Part shown: piece after piece, positions 23,455 through 37,257 of the stretch
Numbering within the stretch: position 1 is the first letter of the stretch
Layout of the letters: each line of letters opens with the position of its first letter
DNA from: Doryteuthis pealeii
Taxonomy: Eukaryota; Mollusca; Cephalopoda; Myopsida; Loliginidae
Length of the DNA: 64,000 bases
Assembly: GCA_023376005.1 (NCBI GenBank)
Contig: CM042181.1
Coordinates: 15,891,331-15,955,330, forward strand
Reading direction: 5' to 3'
The notes under the pieces: model-generated
Seen by the model: only the letters and a program-made list of their open reading frames with translations
Databases searched by the model: none
Told to the model about the DNA's origin: nothing
Program-made: the position numbers and the translations under genes

Positions 23455-26400
23455 ATTTTAATGGCAAATTTTAACAAAATTCAAAATTTTTCAAACACTA
23501 TAGTAGGTGATTAAAGTTCTAACTGCCAATTGTTAGAATTGATTGCTTTGTTTGGCATCAATGAATTCTACGCATCGAAATCTACCTGAAAAACCAAAAA
23601 TATCGAACTTTGAATACTTTCAAAAATAGGTGATTTCTTCCGGACCAATAATTTATGTAGACATCACGTCGGCGTCAACACTTGTAAGGTTCAAAGTTAT
23701 GACAAGGTTATAACTGGTTGAAATACACAACTCAGACACGTGGTGTTGGACATAACATTTATAAGACAAGATACAGAAACAATAAAATAACGTACATAAA
23801 CATACAAGAGTAGAGATAAAAGGACTGGAGAGTCCGTACATACAAAATCAATTACTAGTGATGGGGCCCTGAAGAACCCAGGAGAGTTACATCTCGGTGG
23901 NNNNNNNNNNNNNNNNNNNNNNNNNNNNNNNNNNNNNNNNNNNNNNNNNNNNNNNNNNNNNNNNNNNNNNNNNNNNNNNNNNNNNNNNNNNNNNNNNNNN
24001 CGAGAGAAAGATGAAGTCTGGGTTGGTGAACAAATTTTAGAGTTGACCGGAGGTTAGATCGGCAAATAAAATCGTGACCACCAGCATAGAGTTCAATGTT
24101 AGAACAAAGGATTTTGAAATCTCGTGCGGAATGAAAATTGATAGGTGATTTGGGGATTCTAGGAATTTTTAAAAAGTTTAGTCAGTTAGTTTTTGGACAG
24201 CGGAGAGTGAGTTAGTTTTCTGGAGCCGGTGAGAGCAGTTAAGCTTTGGCCACTGAAGGATAAGATCAGTTTTAGATGCCCACTAGAAACCAGCTTTAGC
24301 AGAGGTCCCCAAAGGAACAGGGGGGTGTCCCCTATCTCGACAAGCGATGGGAGCAGACGGGACTGTAGCCGATAGAAGAAGCAATACGTACTATATACCA
24401 TCATTCTGACCATTCTGAAGTTCACCTGACTGATTTTGTCTTGTTGTTTTTTCTCTCCTTCTCCTTTGTGACACTTGTTTGTTGTGCGTATTGAGTATAT
24501 GTTTGCAACGTGGACAGGTCCTAAATAACTAGCAGACGACACGAGATGAACGTCAAGAAAGTAAGGATGCAGTGAATGCAGGATGGGGTGCAGAGCAATG
24601 TGCAAAGAGGCCTCGCAGCCCCCAGGGTGTTACAACCTACTGATTTAGACCTTCCATCATAGTGTAATGGTTAGCAAGCTAGTTTTGCAGATCCATTACT
24701 ATTGAAAAGCAAGTTTGACCTTCACTGGATGCCCCATAGTTGTGACCTTGTGTCACATCCTACCTGCGGTGAATAGATTGGAAAAAAAGGGGCATCCCAT
24801 CGTGGATAAAAAAAGATGTTTCCCATGGTGGTGTAATGGTTAGCAAGCTAGTTTTGCAGATCCATTACTATTGAATAGAGAGTTTGATCCTTGCTGGATG
24901 CTGCACACTTGCAACTTAGTGCCATGATGAATGCATTCAGTAAATGCAGTGGCATACCAAGAGGGGCTGGGGCGGCAAGCAGGTCACCCCCAGGCGACAT
25001 ATTCAAGTTGAGAAGACAAATGAAAATAAAGGAAACTTTCTGGAGCTTGTTTAACTGAAGTTGTATAGCAGGGGACTTGTCAACGTGCCTCCAAATTCAC
25101 GGCACTAAAAAGGTATTTGTTACGAGGCGGTCGTCTTGTCAATAAAAAAGGTATAATGCGTGAGATATATCATCACAAGGACTTAGCTTTTATTTTCGGG
25201 CTCATGTCGTGGCTCTGTTCGAAGAGGAGGAAAGGCAGAGAGAAAGAGGGAGAGGACACTGTTAAATTACTGTAATCCCACACTAGGGACCAGAGGCCAT
25301 CCGAACACTACGCCGCCGGAAAGCAAAAAAAAGACCGATCTTGTTGTTCTTCGTTCCTCGTCACCACAATCAATCGGCTGGTCACATCAAGCCCTAGCAC
25401 CTATATATTTTCCCAACCCTATTGCCCTTATGGCAAGCCCAACCCTTTATCATATGGTAATACTAGAAGGCGGTGACTGTGGGTCTACATGTGGGAATGA
25501 CGTTAAACTCTATCTGATGGTGAGGTTCCAGTTTTGGAGGTTTGGGGAATGTGGAGCACCCCTTCATCACCATTGCTCCCTGGTCCACTCTGACCCAGAG
25601 GTGTAGTACCTGTTAGGGTCCCATCTATGGGTTAAATAGAAAAATGCATTTATAAAAAATTGTATTATCCATTAAGAATTGATTTATTTCAAAACTTTAT
25701 TGGCATTAAATGACCCACTGAGGTTTATATGCCGTAAAACAAAACAAAACAAAACAAACAATTTTAGTAATATTATCTGTTAAGTTTTTAAGGGCCATTC
25801 CTTGGCCTTATAGCAGAAGCGCTTATCTGGTGGAATCCTCGATAAAGAGTCCGTCCACAATGTGAATCCTTTGGTTACTAAAGTGTCCTCAGTTACTGGT
25901 AATCATAAGTCCTTTGTGAGTATTGGTAAAGATCCATGTAATACTATGTGTGTCCTCCAACTAAAGATCCATGTAATACTATGTGTGTCCTCCAACGGTG
26001 GTAAAAATCCATGTAATACTATGTGTGTCCTCCAACGATGCAGTTTGAGTTATGACCAATGTGGGGGGGTTGGTTGAGTATCTTATCAGGCCACTAGTAC
26101 TGGCAGTGATTGGTTAGAAGAGTCAATCACGTGACCTCGGCCAGTCTATAAGTATAAGCGGGGAACTAGCACACACCTTAGATCTAGTGAGTTCGATTCT
26201 CACTGGGTGCCCCATCCTTCTGGCCTTGTGCTACATCTAAGCTAAGTTTAGTAGATAACTATATCTAGTGAGTTCGATTCTCACTGGGTGCCCCATCCTT
26301 CTGGCCTTGTGTCGCATCTAAGCTAAACTTAGTAAATAACTATATCTAGTGAGTTCGATTCTCACTGGGTGCCCCATCCTTCTGGCCTTGTGCCGCATCT

Positions 26401-29400
26401 AAGCTAAGCTTAGTAAATAACTATATCTAGTGAGTTAGATTCTCACTGGGTGCCCCATCCTTCTGGCCTTGTGCTACAGCTAAGCTAAGCTTAGTAAATA
26501 ACTATATCTAGAGAGTTAGATTCTCACTGGGTGCCCCATCCTTCTGGCCTTGTGCCCCATCTAAGCTAAGCTTAGTAAATAGCTATATCTAGTGAGTTCG
26601 ATTCTCACTGGGTGCCCCATCCTTCTGGCCTTGTGCTAACATCTAAGCTAAGCTTAGTAAATAACTATATCTAGTGAGTTCGATTCTCACTGGGTGCCCC
26701 ATCCTTCTGGCCTTGTACTACATCTAAGCTAAGCTTAGTAAATAACTATATCTAGTGAGTTCGATTTCTCACTGGGTGCCCCATCCTTCTGCCTTGTGCT
26801 ACATCTAAGCTAAGCTTAGTAAATAACTATATCTAGTGAGTTCGATTCTCACTGGGTGCCCCATCCTTCTGGCCTTGTAAAATTTGTTTTTCATGAAGTC
26901 ATTCAAGATTTCACAATAAGGAAGGCACATAAAATCCATTTGTAAATCTGTGGTGGTTTCTGTTGGTACTTAAATATGAGAAAAGACAACTTAGTTTTAC
27001 ACAAATGATGGCCCTGACGATGGTTTGGGGAACAAACCAAAATGCTGTAGAGTCAGCTAGATAAATATTTTTTCAAAGCAAATTGCTTTTTCATTTGGCC
27101 GACTTCTGATTTAGGTTGGAAAATTAAAACTGAAAGTTTTTGGTGATCCTCAATGACAGTTTAACAACAGTCTATGAATTAACATTTTGTGAATTGGGTT
27201 ACGGTTTTAGGGGAAGTGGCGATTCCTGAGAGTGACTCTTCCTGATCCATCGACCCTGATTTGGTATTGACGATCTCGCCAGCTTGTAGTGGGCAAAGGG
27301 GATGGGTATGTCTATTATACCTTTTGATCATCTTATCATTGCGGTGATGAAGGATTTCCTCGCGGCGTTGTGCTGCTGTTATCCATTCAGGGTGTGGCCT
27401 GTAGAGGATGTACAGGATAACTTCGACATACCCAACTCCGTGTTTATAGCATTTTTGTAATTTAACCATTTTATTTCTTCTAACTCCATTGCAATTAAGT
27501 GAGGGCTTTGTCCCCCCAACTATCAGTAAGTGACTCTTATATTTTGAGTTTTGGTGTTTCTGTACACCACATTAATATGTTATCATTCCTGTCATTTAAA
27601 ATTTAATTCTTATTCCTTCATTGATATAATTCATACAACATAGTAATATCTGTGTATGTATGTAAACTATAAACACTGATAAACCAGCTGGTCAGAATGA
27701 CCAGCAAAATATAGTAAGAACAACAGCTAGTGTCATAACAGCTGCACATATATTCACATAGGTTCAGAAGGTAAAGATGGTCAAAAGTTCTTCATGAATC
27801 TTGCTGTCATGAGTGAGAAGAAAAATGTGAGTGGTTTTCATAAAGATCAAAATCTTATGACTAGAAGGCTGGTAGAGGAGAGCAGTTCCAAAATAGCACA
27901 GTTTATGGGCTGCCTGTGTTCAGTAATGGTGAGTACAATATTTTTAACCATTTTATTTCTTCTAACTCCATTGCAATCTATTAGATTTCCATCTATCACA
28001 GTTGAAGGGGATGTAGATCTTTATCCAAATTATAAAATGACTCGATTAGTAAAGTTAAAATAGGAACAATGACAGTAACATGCATTTAGGAAAAAGAAAA
28101 AATTGAAAGACTAAATTTGGTTTGTGGCATATCAACCTCAGTGGGTTATTTAATGTCGATAAAGTTTTGAAATAAATCAATTCTTAATAGATAATACAAT
28201 TTTGTTTATCAACTCATGTTTTTGTATTTAACTCATAGATGGGACCCTAACAGGTACTACCACGCCGGGTCTGAGTGGACCAGGGAGCAATGGTGATGAA
28301 AGGGTGCTCCACATTCCCCAAACCGGAACCTCATCATCAGAGTTTAACGTCATTCCCAGGACATGTAAACCCTCAGCCACCGCCTTCTAGCACCCATATG
28401 ATAAAAAGGGGTTGGGGCTTGCCATAAGGGCAGGGCTTGACGTGCCCAGCCGATTGATCGGAGGGGCCTCTCCGACTGCCCGTCTAGACCAAGATAGGGC
28501 CAAAGTGGAGTATTGCAGGTCATGAACTGCTCATTCACCTGGGTTCTATCCTTAAGCATCACAGGTCGCCACCTACGGCCAACAGGTGGCCCATTGGGGG
28601 AGTCTTACCCCTCTGCAAAGGTGCAATCTAACGCCCCAGCCGACAGGGCGGTGAAAGATTAAAATAATTTATAATAAGCTATTATCTAGACTATCAAAAT
28701 AAAAAGACGTAAAAATTATTTTTGAAAAATATTGCCTGAGGGGATGGAGCTGAAAATTCAATGTCATAGAAGGGTGTACCATAAGTATGTAAAAATTATC
28801 AAATTATTTTAAAAAAAAAAAAAAAAAAAATAATTTGTAATGGAAAGTTCCGATAACTTATATTATATTAAAAAAACAATCTATATATAAATATATAACA
28901 CTGGGCATCTATTTATTGAAACAATGAAGATTGTCTAACGTTGCATGCTCACATTTTGAGTATATTTATTCTATGTTATGACGTTGGATTATGTGTTGGG
29001 TAATGTGACGTTAGCAGTGACGCAGTTTTTGTTAGACAAAAACCGGAAGCGAAACTCCATTATTAAGAGATATATAAATGAATTATATATCTACATCTAG
29101 ATAAATGTTATGCTTAAGTAATAGGTACTTTTCAGGTTTTCATTAGGAACCCCTTTTCAGTATACATGTCCAGTACTTAAACTTTGACCCACTCCGGCTT
29201 GAACAGCTTTTAGTTCCAGATTCACTAACATTTTCAGGTGCATTCTGGGAACTGCAGATATCTATCTGTATCAGCCTTCACCTTGGGTCAGTTGAGCAAG
29301 CTCCAACCAACAAATTCCCCGTATCCCAAAAGAAGGCAGACAATGTGCAGCAATTCAACACAATTTATAAGTTATAAGCATCAGCCATTCATGGTTCCAT

Positions 29401-32400
29401 TGAACTCCATAAACGGCTGGGTATCTTGTTTTACCCCCTTTGTGAGACGACCTGTTCTGCACTCTGCACCTTCAATGCACGATGTCTAGACCCCAAGTGT
29501 TGTGATATTCTGTGCTGCCAATTTGAGGGCATGAGTCAGAAACTGTAGTCACAAGGATTAAATAAAAACAAACAACAAGTGTTTGTAAACAAGACGCGGA
29601 TGGAAGAAGGGGTGTGTGAGACCTCTCTCTAGGGCCCGAGTTCTAACTATGTGTGCTGGAGTTTAGCTATATTTATGTAAAACACTCCTTCCCCACCCAT
29701 CTTCTCCGGACCACACAGATGGCCAGTACTTAAATCGAATCGCCGACTTCTAGTAATCATTAACCCTTAAAATTAAAGCCATTAAATATTTTTCCAGACT
29801 TAATGTCTTCGATACTTCGAACATTAATTTTTTTCAAAAGAGAATTCCTCATAATAAAAAAAAAAAAAATGGCCTCTTGCTTTTAATACCTGGGTGCATA
29901 AGATATTATCACTAAGTGGCCTAACTTAATGGTGGTCGTACTTAAACTTTACAGTCTAATCTTTGGATTCGTAAAAAGGTCAACCACCCACCCCTTATAC
30001 TTATGCCTGGGTTCGAGTTTGAGTTTTGTTTAACGGCATATCAACCTCTGTGGGTCATTTAATGCCAAAAAGGTTATTTTGGATTTCAGTTTTTAAAGTA
30101 GTGGTTCTATGGAGATAATTGGTTATGTTCTGTTGAAAAGGTTGCTTTTTTTTAATAAAATTTAAAATGTTTTCAGGGTTTGTATTCTTGAAGATGTCTT
30201 TCAGGTTTCTAGCTTGATAGTAATTTGCGCGGATATGTTTAAGTCTTACAATTTAGAAGGATATGCTTGGTTGTAAGTTGTACTTTGCATGTTGGGCACA
30301 CTGGGGCACCCTCCCCTTTTAACGGGTACAAATGGGTAATGTGGGTGTGCCCAATACGCAATCTGGCGAGTATTACTTCTCTTCTAATACTTCTGTGGCC
30401 CGTCGGCCACTCTCCAATAACTTCTTGTATTTCATGGAGCTTGTTTTGAGTCAGATTGTCCCATGATTTCTACCATTTGTCTAATATAAATTTGTTTATG
30501 GTTGGTTTCAGATCTGTATATGGGATTTTAAATTTGCTCATATGTGTCTGAAGTGCCTTTCTTGCGGCTTTGTCTGCCTTTTCATTTCCTTGGATACCAA
30601 TGTGACTTGGTATCCAGAAGAATAGGTTATTATTTTCAGAGAGCGTGTTTAGGAGCCTGGCTTTAACCTATTCTTTCTTATTCATTTATTTATTCTGACC
30701 ATGTTAGTCTTCAATCATAGTATCACAGAGGGCTGGGTATCTTGCTTGATCCCTTGACATCGATGGATTCATTATTGATGAAGAGCATAACCGAGCCAGT
30801 GAAGAAGAGCTTGCTGTAGGGAGGAGATTTTGCATCTTGCTTGAACAGTGGTGTTAGAGATGAATTGTCGCCATCGAACACAGAGGATGCAGCAAAGGCA
30901 AATATGGTTAAATAACCGATGTTTGCACAGGTCCTCAGTGTAACGAGATTATGAAAGTCTGGAGTTTTGGGAAGACTGCTATAAAAAGGGAGGAAGAAAA
31001 AAATGAGACAAGGTAGAGGCTTTGAAAAAGGGTGGAGTGATGCACGGTGGTTTGACTGAGGTATGACCCCTGAATGGGGAATTGAAAACCAACCGGAAGT
31101 TTCGGGTGTTGACCAGAACTGGAAGTCACGTGACGACGAACAACGAAATCGGTCTCGTTTTGCTTTCCAGGTGCATAGAGTTCTGACAGGCATCTGGTCC
31201 CTAGTGTGGGATTACAGTAATTTAACAGTGTCCTCTCTTTCTCTCTACATTTCCTCTCCGAACAGAGCCACAACACGAGCCCGAAAATAAAAGCTAAGCC
31301 CTTATATCTCACGCGTTGTAGGTTTTTTTTTATCGACAAGACGACTGCCACATTACACCCAGCCCTGATCAAGGCAGACAGGAGGACAGTGAGAACCGAG
31401 AATATGCCCAACTTTCAACCACAGGTATTGCAGCTAATGTAACATGCAGGGATGGGTTTGAGTTTGAGTTTTGTTTAACAGCATATCAACCTCTGTGGGT
31501 CATTTAATGCCAAAAAGGTTATTTTGGATTTCAGACTTTAAAGTAGTGGTTCTATGGAGATAATTGGTTATGCTCTGTTATATTTTGAAAAGGTTGCTTT
31601 TTTTTTTTAATAAAATTTAAAATGTTTTCAGGGTTTGTATTCTTGAAGATGTCTTTCAGGTTTCTAGCTTGATAGTAATTTGCGCGGATATGTTTAAGTC
31701 TGTTACAATTTAGAAGGATATGCTTGGTTGTAAGTTGTACTTTGCATGTTGGGCACACTGGGGCACCCTCCCCTTTTAACAGGTACGAATGGGTAATGTG
31801 GGCGTGCCCAATACGCAATCTGGCGAGTATTACTTCTCTAATACTTCTGTGGCCCGTCGGACACTCTCCAATAACTTCTTGTATTTCATGGAGCTTGTTT
31901 TGAGTCAGATTGTCCCATGATTTCTGCCATTTGTCTAATATAAATTTGTTTATGGTTGGTTTCAGATCTGTATATGGGATTTTAGATTTGCTCATATCTG
32001 TTTGAAGTGCTTTTTTGTGGCTTTGTCTGCCTTTTCATTTCCTTGGATACCAATGTGACTTGGTATCCAGAAGAATATAATGTTATTATTTTCAGAGAGG
32101 GTGTTTAGTTTGTTTAGGAGCTTCGTGATCAGAGGAGATGTGTTTTTATGTAGTGCTAATAGGACTGATTTAGAGTCCGTGCATATAATAAATTTGGGAG
32201 CTTTGTGATTTGCTATGATATTCATAGCTAGATCAATGCAGGGATGGAGTGGAAAGTTACCCTTCAACAATTTACAGTTATTTAGCAAAGCAATCAAACA
32301 TGGAAAAATTTTTTAAATATAAATAATTAAGAAAAAAAGGATAAAGTCTAACAAACATTCCAGTAATGAAAAGATCACTGCTAGCTTCCTTAAAAAAAAA

Positions 32401-32511
32401 AAAAAAAAAAAAAAAAATTAGTATTTTTCACAAATGCTAACAATAACAAGTTTTATTATAAGAAAAATGAACATTGAAATTATATTGTATCTAACATTAA
32501 AATTTCATTGT

Positions 32512-32564
<53 letters not shown>

Positions 32565-35500
32565 GATTTGTTTACAAAACATGAGAAGCAGAAGCTAGCA
32601 CAGTGACAAGCAAAAATGACCTTTTTATTACTGAGGGGATTCGGGGATTTTTATCAGAGACTTGATCCAGGATAGCGCAAACTGAATAACCAACTTCCCT
32701 CCCAAGGTATTGCAACTTTTTGTAACATACAGGTGTGGGGTGGAAAGTCACCTCAACAATTCTGACAATTATTTAGCACACCAATCACAGAAAAATTAAA
32801 TGAATTTTAAGATAAAAAAAAAATAAATAAATAAATAAAAAAAATCAAGTCTAATAATTTAATGAAAAGGTTACTTTTGCTAGTCACCACTAGCTTCCTT
32901 TAACTCTTAAAGTCCTATACCACCTCATTCCACCCGGCCAGAAGTCTCGTTCATTTTCCTAATCCGCCCCAAACAATAGCCATTGTTTAAATGTAATATT
33001 AAACATATTCAGAAGTCCGATTTAAGGGAATTAACAGGTAACTTTAGATGCTAAGATAATTTTTAGCCCTTTTTTATATATCCTTATAGGAATGGGGCTC
33101 TGGACTTAGAAAATTCAACAGGATGTTAAGAGTTAAAGAAAAAAAAAGTTTAATTTTTTCACAAATGCTAACAATAACATGAAATTGTTTTTTAAATCAA
33201 TAATGAAATTACAATGAAATTCTAATGTTAGATACAATAAAAGTTCACAAAAGAGTGTCGGTTTGTTACAAATAGCAGAAGTTAGCAGTGACAAACTAAA
33301 GTGACCTTATAACTAATGGGTTAATTATTAGAGACTTTAAAAAAAAAAAAATAAAAAAAAAAAAATAAGTAAATAAATAAATAAATAAAAATCAAGTTTT
33401 TGTTTTGTCTCCGGTGTGGAGTGGAAAGTCACCTCAACAATTTTGACAATTATTTAGCACACCAATCACAGAAAAATTAATTAATTAAAAAAAAAAAAAA
33501 AAAAAAAAAAATCAAGTCTAATAATTTAATGAAAAGGTTACTTTTTGCTCGTCACCACTAGCTTCCTTTAAAGAAGAAAAAAAGTTTAATTTTTTCACAA
33601 ATGCTAACAATAACATGAAATTGTTTTTTTAAAATCAATATTGAAATTACAATGAAATTCTAATGTTAGATACAATAAAAGTTCACACACAAAAAAAAGT
33701 GTTGGTTTGTTACAAATAGCAGAAGCTAGCAGTGACAAACTAAAGTGACCTTATAACTAATGGGGTTATTAGACTTAAAAAAAATAAAATAAGTCAAAAA
33801 ATAAAATAAATCAAGTTTTTGTTTTGTCTTTTTTAAATACATTTATTACAAAATGAAGTTTTGACATCAACTTTGAGAAATAGAAATAAATTATACTAAG
33901 TAATTGGGTAGAGATGAATACATTGAGATTTGCTTGTTTCAAACTTTTGGATTTATTTTGCATATTTTGATATGATTTGGGTTATTTTTCTTTTAAAAAG
34001 AGAAAATCTTTTCACATTACAAAAAGAGGAGAAGAAAGAAAAACTAAGACCTAAAAACTATTTGTCGATTAAATGATTTAACGTTTATTGAATAACATTT
34101 CTTAAAGGATTAGATAAAATTAACTAGAAACTTAGATTATGCGCTGAAATTTCTTCTAGAAGTAAATCTAATTCGCGAAAATTCACTAAAAAAAAAAAAA
34201 AAAAAAGAATTAACAAAAAATATATATCTTTAGTAATAAAGAAACAATCAAATCGAAAACGGTACATAGAGTAATCTAAGATAAGTTTGTTAAGTTAACA
34301 AACTAATGAAAAAAAATCCGAAATATTTAATATTTTAATATTCATGTTTTAAAAGTTTTCTTCCCACCCACACTTAAAAAAAATTTATAAAATCTTAGTA
34401 CAAATATACTAATAAAATTTTTTCTTTCTTTCTAAAAAGGTTTAAAGTGAGTGTCTCACATAAAAATGTTCTGTACAAAAAACATCGGTTGGGAGCATGT
34501 CGGAATACTATAAGCAGTCATAGCCAATCAGTCACATTCAAAAGGGTCACATGATACACAAGAGACAAATCACACGTCCTCCTGGCTCCCAAAAAACAAA
34601 AATTAAAGATCTAAAACTTTCTAAAATGGTGGAAAGAGAGAAAGAAAGAGAAGAAAGGAGAAAAGTGACAGACTATTAAAGATTTAGAAATCTTTTTCCG
34701 GTATCACCTTTTTTTTTTCTTTGAGAATAGAAAAAATATATATTATATACACACACTTTGTAAGTACAAAGATAAGACGATGAGGGTGGGGGAAATGGGT
34801 ATACAGCAGCAGCAGCTCATTCGTCCAGTTGGGCCATGGATAACTTTGGGATGTTTGCTACCGATAGGAATACTCTGAAAAAGAAATTTAGAAAAATTAT
34901 TTAATTCCTTCATTGTTATTTTTGGCAAGAATTGGAGGAAAAACCAAAAAATGGTCCAAAATGAAATCAAATTTTATTACATTAAAACTTATATACTTGC
35001 ACCCTATGGAGGGTGCATATATTTGCTAGTTATAATAACAGAAAGTATTGATACTTACTGGTGTGAATATTTGTTGTAGACTTCGTTGGCAGGATTAAAA
35101 TGTGGAGTCCATAACATTTGGTTGAGTTTTTTGGCCATTTCTTTAGCTTCTTCATTCGTGTAGCCAGAATGATGAGTGAGCATTGCATTCTGGGAAGAGA
35201 AAATAATTATTTCCAATGAAACAAATAGTTAAACAGAAATGTTACCTCCTATTTCTTTAGATATGACAAAACTGGATTTTGCTTTAATATTCATAGTAGT
35301 AGTAGTAGTAGTAGTAGTAGCAGCAGCAGCAGCATGGTTGGCGGTTTTGGTGAGGATCGAACTCGCGGCCTTCTGCAAGTAAAGCAGAATTGCAGCACAG
35401 TTTTTTTGTATATTGGATCAATTACAATGCGACTTACCAACTTTTACTTCCTCCAGGGTTGGTAGTGTAATGATATCAAAGTCTTCTTTCATGTACTAGA

Positions 35501-37218
35501 TGTACTAATATATATATTTACCAACCCCTCCGCACAAGCAGGATGTGACACAAGGTCAATTTCTTAAGCGGAGTTTAACAGGTTTGAATTCAGAGTTTTC
35601 CTTCTTTCTAGACCAGTTGCCTAACCAAGGTTAAAGAGCCCAGTCTGCCCTACTATTTTATCCATAGCGGGAGGGAGAGTAGAATTCATACCTTTCCCAA
35701 GGGTATTAGCACTAAGTGAAATGCAATTACTATGTCCAGGATTTGAACTCAGGGCGACGAGTCCATTTCCTATGACTTTAACCATTACACCACGCGCTTC
35801 CATGTACTAATATAGCACATCGCATGCAAATGACCCAGCATACAAAAAACTGTGCTGCAATTCTGCTTTACTCGCAGAAGACCGCGAGTTCGATGCTTGC
35901 CGAAACCGCCAACCATGCTGCAACAGTAGTAGTAGTAGTAGTAGTAAAAGAAATTTATAAAAACAAAATAGATGAATTAGTAAATAATGTAGAGGGACAA
36001 TCTATGTCACTCAGTGATGCCGATAGCTTTTTGATTTAGTGCGTCCTGGGATGCACACATTTGCTTCGAGTGAAGAAAAAAGACACTGGGATGCATGGAT
36101 ATGATTTTACCGTGTCCTTTTAGATTTTTGTGCATCAGGGACACAGGATGCATACCTATCAGCATCTTTGCCACTTATTGGGGGGTGGGGGTCCCCATTG
36201 TGGTGGGATAGTTAAGCTTAGATTCATTACTACAGAACAGCAAATGGGTAGAGGAAATAACTGGTAATTTTCACCTTTAGTTAAAATTCCTAGCATAAAA
36301 TTGTGTGTGCGCATTGTCTGAAATGAACTTAATTGTTATTAAGAACACATTTTATCATATTGTGTTAAAGCATGCAGTTGTATTGTTTTTGAAACAATTC
36401 TAAGATTTGTATATTTCGCACAGATACATTCAAAATGGCTACAGTCTCGTTTCAAAGTGAAAGTCAGCTGGCTAAATCCCTAGCATAAAATAATCTGAAA
36501 TGAACTTAATTGTTATTAAGAACACATTTTATGATATTTTGTGTTAAAGCATGCAGTTGTATCGTTTTTGAAAAAGTTTCTAAGATTTGTTTATTTTGTA
36601 CGGAGACTTTCAAAATAGCTACCGGCTCGATTCAAAGTGAAAGTCAAGGGAGGTTACTCTAATTGCCTTATTTGCTAGGAATTTTAACAACTAAAAAGGT
36701 GAAAATTACCAAATACCTACTTAAATTTTTATCATTTAATTACAGAAAACAAAATGATAAACAATTAAGGGCATCTCATTATTGAATAGAGAGTTCAAAT
36801 CTTGCTGGTTGCCCCATATTTGCGACCTCGTGTCACACCCATCCGTGGAAAAGGAGTCGGGTAAATACCCATCATGGGGATTATTTTTTTAAAATTTTCA
36901 ATTTAAACAGCAGCCCATCAGATGTATTGCAGATTAGTATAATTAAAAACCCACCCAATTTTGGGCCCGCTGTACCCCTTTTGAGACTCACCCCCTCCTG
37001 CTATTAAGACGAAAGCAACTTACCCATTCCATTTGTTCCATTTTCAAAGCAAGCCAAACACATCCAGCAGCTTTGAGAGATTCCTGTTCATGACAAAATG
37101 GATATTCCAAGAGTGTTAACTCAAGAATATATCTGGCAAGTGTCATCGTTTTTGTGCCAATACTGGCAACCTAAAAAGACAAATCACAAGTTCCAAATTA
37201 TTGAAGAATATGAAAAAG

Positions 37219-37257
<39 letters not shown>

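Larger units (their letters stand above)
20125..23900 (-). repeat. Right arm of palindrome 1, reverse complement of about 16434-20175
   Basis: Nearly continuous reverse-complement match to the preceding 3.7 kb, interrupted by small indels. The switch point lies at a TTTT shared by both strands. A stretch of about 48 bp (20125-20172) is present only in the minus orientation and forms the loop. The arm ends at the N gap, inside the copy of the 16.25-16.68 kb repeat. Confidence 0.9.

Noticed and set aside
26176..26880. CRISPR array or cluster of tRNA genes
   Set aside because: Spacers are not unique because the whole unit repeats. There is no acceptor stem, D-arm or A box, and the context is eukaryotic.
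30723..31411. 156- and 158-codon minus-strand frames as genes
   Set aside because: They overlap each other in different phases and run into the LTR-like repeat. No conserved residues recognised.
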